In this document: positions 48,246 through 64,000 of the stretch, in pieces
How positions within the stretch are numbered: position 1 is the first letter of the stretch
How the letters are laid out: every line of letters starts with the position of its first letter
DNA from: Siniperca chuatsi
Taxonomy: Eukaryota > Chordata > Actinopteri > Centrarchiformes > Sinipercidae
Assembly: GCF_020085105.1 (NCBI RefSeq)
Contig: NC_058051.1
Span: 3,926,001-3,990,000 of the forward strand
Direction: 5' to 3'
Length of the DNA: 64,000 nt
Made by a program: the position numbers and the translations under genes
The notes under the pieces: generated by a model
What the model saw: only the letters and a program-made list of their open reading frames with translations
The model's database searches: none
Told to the model about the DNA's origin: nothing

Positions 48246-48495
48246 AGTCTAATACAGATGAACAAGAGAAACAATGTATGTAAGAAGATTTCAGGAAGGC
48301 TGGAATTCAGAATGTTAATATAAAAACATTAATGGACCTGGCAAGTGGATCAGATTTTTTCTTTGACTTTATCAGACAAACAGGATTTATGGGTAGAATT
48401 TACTGGCCCGCAGCAGAAGGTGGCGGTAATGCGCCTAATACGCTGGTTGACAACCGCCGTTAAAACACCAAAAGAAGAAGAAGAAAAAGAAGAAG

Positions 48496-48864
48496 CAGGA
48501 GTCAGCTCGAGTAACCCGGAACTGAACCTCGCTGTGAACTGGAAGTTCTTTCATTTTAGCTGAAGAACGAAAATTGTCTGCTTATTTTTCCCACGGTGTG
48601 TGTCTGATGACCAAAACCATTAAACGAACTCTTATTTCTGGCCTGAAAGAGGCCGTGCCGCACACGAAGAGACTGGAAACGTATCTGTTGAACATTCATC
48701 GTGTAACGTTAGCTGACCAAAACAACTAAACGGAACCGTGTTTTCGGTCCTGAAAGAAGCTTTGCTGTGCCATTAACTTAGACACTGGAAATCCAGCTCA
48801 GCGTTAGCTGCCTACCAACCTGTGTTAGTGTCGGACTCGTCAAGAATATCCCAAAATACAGGAG
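48496..48864 (+). promoter_or_regulatory. Candidate dedd promoter and 5' UTR exon
   Basis: The region right after the LINE tail is GC-richer, lacks repeats, and ends in a good donor site (ACAGGAG|GTAATG at 48865). The dedd start exon opens at an acceptor at 51139, so a non-coding first exon is needed upstream, and this is the best candidate. No TATA box is seen, in keeping with a housekeeping-type gene. Confidence 0.4.
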
Positions 48865-51139
48865 GTAATGTAAAGTTATCGTTAGATAATGATATAGCTT
48901 GTTTTGATTATCTGCTTTACATGGCTTTATGTAAGTTATTTTGGGTAAAGATAACGCTGACAGCAAACGTGGACTAAGGCTAGCGATGAGCAGTCACAAC
49001 AAACCAAGACGCAAATCAAGGGGATAAGCTAGGTGTGTTATTATGCGCAGATTTACGGTACCGTGGCAAATTCTTAGCTCTTTAGTCGCACGTTGCATAC
49101 CACGGATCAGAGGCCAGTTCCCCGTCTTGTTGTGTAACGTTAACGTTAGCGACCACACATCAACATATTGCATCTTTTTTTAATTTCCAGATAACTATCG
49201 TTAGCTTGCTAGCTAACTTCCGTTAGTAGTTACCTAGCTAACCTACAGTAGTTGTTAGCTTGGTATCTATATAACATGTTATGGAGTGTGTGTTTGTTTG
49301 GTCTACAGTAGAAACTGTTTCCTATGAGCTATTTAAGTGGCAGCAGGGTTATTACAAAGATATGCCTTGTGTTTACGTAAAAACTGCTTTAATTTGCACA
49401 ATTAGCCTTAGCTAGCGTTATGGTGATTGCAGTCTAAACGGCCTTATGATGATAGTAGTGATTCATAATGATGATTTCTTGTGTTCATACCTGATTTTTT
49501 TTTTTGCACCGTGTGTACTTCATGAGCAACAAAGAAGTGGCATTAATAAAGTGAAAATTAAAATGTAGCATGTGACCAGATATCTCCAAGTCTAGACCTG
49601 ACTGACCTATTTCTACCTCTCTAATTCCATTTCTCTCCTGCCTTTTTATTCTTGTGGAACTTATTGTAACGTTTTTATACCCTGATTTGGTGTCAAATTT
49701 AACAGTGCAAATATTTTTCAGCCAAGTTTAACAGTATTCTTTGTTTTTCTCTTTTTTCTTCATCATTCATTCTGTTTTGCAGATGTTTGTATTTAGCAAA
49801 TGATTGATCCATTATTGAACTCAACACTCAACCAAACAGCCAGACAGTCAAAAAGTGAAGCCAGTAATGTTATAGGCCTTCTCACCACAGACATTTGGAC
49901 TTGAAATTGAAAAACACATTAATGAGGGCTCCCTTCAGTGTGTGTTTTCGTAAGCCATAACATTGTGACAGTGAGCCAGCATACACAATACCAGGACGCT
50001 GAAACTGAAGCAACTAAATAGTATTTAGTCGTCATTAAATGTATTATTAACAGCTGTGCTTTTCCGGTGATCTGTCCAAATGTTTCCTGTGAAAAAGCCC
50101 TATTATCAGAATCACAGATTGACAAATATCTGCAATACGTTTAGGGGAGGTTTAACGGCACCTGTGGATGCAGGAGTAGGTGCGAGTCATCATGGAGTCG
50201 ATGTACTTTCTGCTAACAATGTCACAATGCAATTACAGTTCTACAACATTACACCTGTCAGCCTACCTGCTGTTGCGAACCATAGTCAAGACACCGATAC
50301 CATAGGGAAAGTGTGGGGTGTGACTTTGAGCCATGTTCTATGACACAATTATAAGAATATGTTTGACTCATAATATAAAATGATCATAACTACATATAAT
50401 AATTAATTTAAAATATATCTAAAAAATCCATGACGCCACTGTTCATAACTATCCGAAATCTTAGTTTACTGCTTACTGTGGAGTAAACTTTCAAGTGTTT
50501 GTTATAAAGGGAGTAGTGAATGAGTGAACAAGGGTTTTTCGGGTGGGTGATTTAGGACACATAACTCAGGTCAGCTTATCTTCAAGTTATTATTGTAGAG
50601 GCAGAATGTTCTACAGTATGACTTACATTTGTGTTAGACTGATTTTTTTTTTTTGGGTGGCTAATCTAGCCACTTACAAGTCAAAGTACTCCGTCACATT
50701 TATGCAAAAATCTCATATTTCCATAAAACAGTTCTGCTCATTGCTATGCTCATTGCTCACAATGGCCTAATACACCCAGAGATATAAAAGGTATACCGCA
50801 ATATAAACAATATGGCTAAAATGTCTACGGATGACAAATTTATATTATCTCACTATATACAGTATATTTTGATATCTCCCAACTCTAGTCCAAACAATTG
50901 CCTCCGTCATTAAATAGGTGGCCTTTGCTGTTATTTGTTATATTTCATGAAAGAATAGTTATGAATTCTGAAGTTAGCAGAGGTGGCGTACCTTCACTAT
51001 AATAAGCTCTGGGAAACTCTGCATGTGTTTGGAGTTGTATCATGTAGTTGATTATTGGTATATGATGATGACAGCTGATGGTAAGCCCGGCCCAAAATCA
51101 TTGTACAATTATATGTGATCTTCCGCTCTCCGTACATAG
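48865..51139. other. Presumed first intron of dedd
   Basis: AT-rich sequence with repeated GTTAGC/GCTAGC motifs around 49130-49270. No coding exon or named element is seen. Confidence 0.35.
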
Positions 51140-51201
51140 CTCATCAGTTGGAGCAGAGGAAGACAGCAGGAGTTGCAGGGATTCGAGCATCGGGCCCTGA
51201 G

Positions 51202-58841
<7,640 letters not shown>

Positions 58842-61800
58842 ACACACTCTCCAGGTGGAAGAATACGGGAGGAACGCTGCTGTGCCTCCCCCACGGGGAA
58901 TAGAGTGAGATGTGGTTGTGTCGTTTGAGGTGCCTGAAGTGTGTGCCTGAAAGGAACTAAAGAACTTCTAGCCACCGCATTGATTCCTTGAGAGCTAAGG
59001 TCATAGGCTATCTACTTGGCACCCCTAAGCGTAGCATGTGAGGTGATTGGGAACTATGTTAGCCAAAAGAAGTAGGCGATGCATACAGGTTGACATTATT
59101 TTGAATGTTAAGCTGCTCATTTTCTTCAAAGAGGAGAATGCTGATTCATGTGTGCATTGAATTTAACTAATTTCTTGTTTCTGGTATGTTAGCTCATTGA
59201 AACACATTTGTTAACTCTAATGATACTCTCCACTCCTGTTCAAAAGTGGATTTATTTTCAATACAGGAAACATGCTTAACGCTGACAAGTTACTCCCAGT
59301 GGGAGTTGTACCTTATTGTCAAACTGGTTCATCTTTTTTCCAGGTTTTTCAGGTACATTACAGATTGATTGGATTAACCCAATGAGAGAGTGTTCTGTAT
59401 GTTATAGAAAGGCGCAGACCGTAGTTGACTTACATTTTGTTTTCCTATTTCTTTCAGCTTATTATCCTTCTTTCCCAAAACTTTGCAGAGTTTCCTTGTC
59501 TGGAAAGATTAACCCTTCTAGAGCCTTTTTTTTATTGGCTCATATTTGGTCACTGTCGACATCATTGTGAATTGCTTTGTTTTAACTAATTCTTTGTTTT
59601 ACAACATGGCTCATTACCAGCAGCTGTGATTCTGGCCTAATTTGAAATTGTGTGTCCAGTCACTGCCAATATTTAAAACTTTGTGGATCGTTCTAATGTG
59701 TTGTCGTATTCCAATGAAACATTGAGTCATTCACTGGTGTTTTAGATTTGTTTGGATTTGCAAATCAGTGCCAGTTTCATTGTCAGCCTGTACCTCTTGA
59801 CCTCTGCTCATTGACCCTGTCACTCATGTTCATTCATATATATATATATATATATATATAGATATATAAATATAACACTGAACTATAAAAAAATTGTAAT
59901 GACAAATAATAATAACAAATCAACAGCAGGTGAAAATCACAGCCAGTATGTGTACAGTCATCTCAATTGTGCAGGTGGTAAGATGCCAGAACAAATTTAA
60001 ATAATTCACAGGGCTTGTGCTTGTTTTTGTGAAATTAAAGATATTTCACCCAGCTATAGTCAGAACTCACAAGTTAAATCCTCAGCAGTCCTTTCTGTGG
60101 AAATGTCATGCCTGCTGGTGGATGAGGGTGTAGTTGAGTCCACATACTGAATGCTAGACTTGACGGCCTGTTGGGCGTGTTGGAGAAACGACTAAGTGTC
60201 TTCCTTCCTGTGTCCTTAGCTACATCCTTCTCCGTCAGGATGTGTGGCATCTCCACAGGCATTCACAAACCGAACTAGGGATTCTTTTATTAAGGTTTTG
60301 AAACTGAAAAAAAAGCACTGTGTGGACCAACGTAATAGTAAGGTATATAGCATGTTGATCCTCTACAATTTAGTGTGCAGATCTTAAACAACTTTTACAG
60401 TGTAGCCTGAAATGCTAATTAACCAAAATGAGAATTTATATTAATTTCTTTTTGGTAACCGTGGAATGAGGTGGATTAACAGACATTAGGTTTGGTGTTG
60501 ACAGTATTACTGATTATAGCTTTAATTTTATGCAGTCATAAAATACACTCAGTGGCCACTTTATTAGGCATACCTTTCTAGTTCAGGAAAGCCCCTGAAC
60601 AGCCCGAAGTCTTCATCGCATGGATTCAACAATGTGTTGGAGATTAGAGATTCTGCTTCATGTTGACATGATAGCCTCAAGTAATTTGCTGCAGATTCTG
60701 GGCTGCACATTCATTCAACTGGATTTTTGTTGTCCAGGCTGCAGGATTCCAACAAGGCTGGTGACAAAAAAAACTCAACTGATCTGAAATAATGTAATAA
60801 AAGATCGGTAGCTTTTATGGGCTGGTACACATTCATCCCATAGCGCTTGTTATTCTGAGTAACTTTAGCCTTTTTAGTTTATTATCGTTGCAGTGTCGGC
60901 AAGCTTCAGAAACTGTGCACAACATTAAAAGTTCCTGGCATACCCAGCCAAGAGTCCGCCCCGTGTGCCATCGAGCCCCGTGTGGCCAACAGTCGGCAGT
61001 AGTTTTTGTGGCGTCTCCCCTTATCAATAGCTAATTGATCATGTACTATTAGATATTGATAATACATGATGCTGGTGAGGGCCCTGGCCAACTGGCAGTT
61101 CAGCTTAGTCAGTCACTAATTTCACCCATGTAGTGCAGTTCATCCATAGTTCTTGCCTCTGCCCTTTGTTTTCTTCTCACAGAGGCAAACCATTGCAGGC
61201 TGACCGTACCAGCAAAGCAAAACTTCTCATTTCCAGTGCAATTTTTTCATAAGAAATATATTCAGAGCATATGGCAAATCTGTTTGGATTGACAGTGGTA
61301 TGAAAATGGTAGGCTTGTTTTTTTTGTTCATCTTTACATTATACTTTGTGGATTAGGAATACAGACTACTACTGCCAAACAATTTTTTCCTCATGCAGGT
61401 GCAGAATTTCCATGCATGTTGGGGGCCAACTGGCTGTAGGCTGTAGTCTCTGTGCTGTGTTCAAGTGCAACTTTTAGCAAGAAACATGAGCCCAAATAAA
61501 TCAGGAGGTGTGAAATCGTCCAATATGGAGACAAGTCCTAGGAATACTGGTCTGAAGTCAATGGAGTCAATATCTATGTCAAGGGGGCGCCATAGTCCTA
61601 CATTTTCAAATTCTCCAAATTGTGGCTTTTCAAAAAGGAAACAATGGTGTAACAGAACTGGTTATGACTTAATGCAAACTCAAAGTACCTTTGTTTGGAA
61701 ATGTTTAATATCAGTGATAATGTATCAAAGACGAAGTATAAGCTTAATGCTGTTTTGTGAGAGATTACTTTGATTTTGTAACAGAAGTAGGTTGACTAAA

Positions 61801-63260
61801 TAGGAGACAATGTCATTTGCTAAGAATTGTCATTTGAAATGTCAGTCTCTAATGCTAATATTTGACATCCATGATGGTTTTTCGTTGAACTTTGGGCACA
61901 GAGTGGACTGAACCCAGCGGCGAGCGCAGCGCAAATCACGTTGTGTCTGACAGGGCCTTTACTCAGTGCACATAGCCAAATGATTTACATTAAAAAAAAA
62001 TATATGTGCAGGCTCATACTCGTAGCAGCAAATGTGTACTTGTCAGCAAAGTATGGTTTTGATGCAGTCCTTCACTTTCCATCTTGATATTTTTCCTTGC
62101 TGCATTACAAATGCACTTCTTATTCTTTTTTGCCAAATCTCTGTAATCAAATTTGCCTCTGATTTAAAAATGTAATTGAACTCTTGTCTAGCTTTCCATC
62201 AGTTAGTTGGTGGACTGAAATTCAGCATTTTGCTTTTATGTACCCTATGAAAAATTCAGTGTATGTTTTTGCCAAATATATTCTTCCTGCTAAAAAAAAG
62301 CCCTATCTTATCTCTGCTGTATCATACCATCCATGGGTACATATCAGAACACATAAGTCATGACTGACAGGCCACTATTACTGTGAATTATATAGAGTAG
62401 GCCTACATTTTATATTTTTACCCCAGTGGAATTTCATGTAAAGGTTGCAAGTTAGTATCTATTATATAGGTTGGTGTATGTTATGTTCATTGTATGTTAT
62501 GTTAGTTGTTAAATGCAGCTGTCTCTTACGCAAAATTGCATGTAACCTGTTATGATCTCCAGAAATGTCCTAGAAACTCACAGTGCTAACATTTTGTAAA
62601 TAACTTTATTGGATGTCAGGTTTTCTTACTTCAATTTTGCATTTCTTTCAGAAAACAGACAAGTAGGACTGTTAATAAATGAAATGGATGGGTTTTGTTG
62701 AAGTCCCAGTCCTAATTTTTTTTTGTTTTTATGTCACATGGCACATATAAAAACAAATCTTTTCAGTGGAAAACAGTGTACAATTTCCAGATAAGAAAAT
62801 ATAGAGGACATATTTAAACAAACAGCTTCCTGATAGATCTAATGCTTATTATGGGCTACACCAACATTTTAGAAATTTGGCCAAAACCTTTTCCTGCTTT
62901 GACACACAAACTGTGTATGATAATTTACATTAGACTGGTCCTGGGTGCATCTCATTTCTCTTATACATGTGTCCTCATTCCCTTCACTCGCCTCTTGCTC
63001 CTCAGCTCGTCACACTCACGACGTGAGGAAGACATACAAGGAAGGAGAAATCCAGGCAGCACATTTTGTCTGACAAACTAGGCAAACCAAGTTTATTCAG
63101 GACATGAATGTTCTTGCAGAGACTTGAATGTAATGTATGTCAGTGTGAATCACACTCTCTACCACTATGATGGTATTGCTTTCAACACATACGCTAAATG
63201 AAATGATAAAAGATTTGGTGGTTAGTCCTGTTGACGTGTTGACCAATAAAAGTAAACTTT
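58842..63260 (+). other. dedd 3' UTR and downstream flank
   Basis: The last dedd exon must continue past the stop codon at 58839-58841. Candidate polyadenylation signals occur near 62670 (TTAATAAATG) and 63246 (CCAATAAAAG), but no single end can be fixed. A (TA)n run lies at 59838-59861. No further gene is seen; the + frame at 61465-61773 has no recognised domain. Confidence 0.35.
60545..60770. repeat. CACTCAGTGGCCACTTTATT-type dispersed repeat
   Basis: ACACTCAGTGGCCACTTTAT is the start of a very common teleost repeat, and the following GCTGCAGATT...GGCTGCACAT stretch fits it. If the dedd 3' UTR is long, the repeat is inside the transcript. Confidence 0.55.
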
Positions 63261-63689
63261 GCTGTGTTTCTATATGCCATGGATACTCTGCAATCAGTTA
63301 ATTTATTGATTATCAGACTGAGCTTTGTCTAACCACTGCTACAGCAGGTCTGCTGTCAGTCAGTATGATCCAACTTTGTACAAAATAGATTAAACAAATT
63401 TATGAAAATATGCTGGCTAGTCCTGTGTACTTGTTGATCTAGATAGTGTTTTCATGCATGTTTTTTTTTTTTTATATAAACAATCAGTTAATTTACTCAT
63501 TAAACCGAGCTTAGTCACTGCTGCAGCAGATGCGTCTGCGAGGAAGTCAGCATGATTCAACTTTCCGCTAAACATTCAATTAAGAACTTTAAGCCGCATG
63601 CAGCGTTTGAGGAGTTCAAAGCACTTTGTTACACTTTGCACTTTGATATATGATCGACAGTCATTAGCCCGAAAAAAATGTTTCACTTC

Positions 63690-63800
63690 TGGTCATTGGG
63701 GGGCTCACCCTGGTCTAATACACAGTTCTTGGATACAGGGGTGTAGCGCAAAATTCTGGGCCCTATACATAAGCAGTCTCTGTGGGCCCCCTTCCTCTCT
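63690..63800. repeat. GGGTGTAGCGCAAAATTCTG-type repeat fragment
   Basis: The segment with GTAGCGCAAAATTCTGGGCC and CAGTCTCTGTGGGCCCCC is part of a widespread fish repeat. Nothing else is seen from 63260 to the window end. Confidence 0.5.
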
Positions 63801-64000
63801 TGATCCATGTCTCTCACACATCTTTTGAAAATGTTTTACAAATAACTGAGCCAACAACTGTACATATGACTCTGTAGTGGTAGTCACTAATGAACTCTTC
63901 ATACCACATTTAAACAAGTAATAATCTGTGATATGTGCTTAAGTCTGCACAGTTTCAAATCTCACCACATTTCAACCCTCTTTTCTGAACATACTGTAGC

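Larger units (their letters stand above)
44870..48495 (+). mobile_element. I/Nimb-like LINE (non-LTR retrotransposon), decayed and interrupted
   Basis: ORF1 remnants run from about 45100. They end in CCHC-type zinc knuckles at 45415-45590 (CFNCQKFGHVASGC and CCNCGEAHSAAYRGC). The endonuclease pieces are IAIINYYNPC (near 45790) and IIWCGDFNSHNSLW (near 46140). The reverse transcriptase piece at 46498-46755 has NGTPQGSVVSPFIF, but the active-site FADD is changed to FADG. An RNase H-like piece (YTDDSKDPE, about 47480) and a C-terminal DFIRQTGFMGRI (about 48360) follow. The 3' end is an (AAG)n tail at 48471-48495. Most of RT is deleted. Two insertions, 45830-46090 and 47965-48245, break it further. 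The clade name is inferred from domain order and the tail. Confidence 0.85.

Noticed and set aside
61465-61773. 102-codon + frame downstream of dedd
   Set aside because: No recognised motif and no upstream exon. It probably lies in the dedd 3' UTR or flank.

Overview
The window reads as a euchromatic segment of a teleost fish nuclear genome, probably a spiny-rayed (percomorph-type) fish. The reasons are multi-exon vertebrate genes with GT-AG introns, an AT-rich background full of fish-type repeats (L2/Rex-like LINE tails, Tc1-like transposon, Ngaro/DIRS-like and I/Nimb-like retroelements, piggyBac-like MITEs) and many (TA)n, (GT)n and (TC)n microsatellites. The species cannot be fixed from sequence alone.

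Five protein-coding genes are supported, all on the + strand. (1) A fam107 family gene, most like fam107a (coding exons 5315-10674), encodes a 138-residue coiled-coil actin-associated protein and has a second possible first exon. (2) tnnc1, cardiac/slow troponin C (22045-25995), has six exons, 161 residues and an intact frame. (3) bgn, biglycan (30754-37651), has seven coding exons and would give 370 residues, but carries a one-base insertion in its last exon. (4) An LRAT/PLAAT-family acyltransferase gene (38939-43017) has four exons, 181 residues and an intact frame. (5) dedd, death-effector-domain DNA-binding protein (coding 51202-58841), has four coding exons and about 404 residues, but also carries a one-base insertion in its third coding exon.

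Between and inside these genes lies a dense layer of mobile DNA. The best-defined elements are two solo LTRs with exact 5-bp target duplications (3835-4449 and 32985-33397, the second nested inside a decayed Tc1-like transposon in a bgn intron), an I/Nimb-like LINE (about 44870-48495) ending directly upstream of the putative dedd promoter and itself hit by two later insertions, a TTAA-flanked MITE (41962-42440) in the acyltransferase gene, and an Ngaro/DIRS-like gag remnant (about 13930-15800, minus strand). Several strong hairpins are present, at 28179-28232, 16659-16743 and 31784-31913.

The five genes do not form a pathway: they cover cytoskeleton, muscle calcium sensing, extracellular matrix, lipid/retinoid acyl transfer and an apoptosis-related nuclear factor. 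fam107a and tnnc1 both lie on the short arm of human chromosome 3, so that pair may be old synteny. I found no convincing undescribed system. The observations most worth checking are the two single-base frameshifts in conserved genes, the apparent lack of glycosaminoglycan attachment sites in this biglycan, and the perfect 22-bp hairpin downstream of tnnc1.
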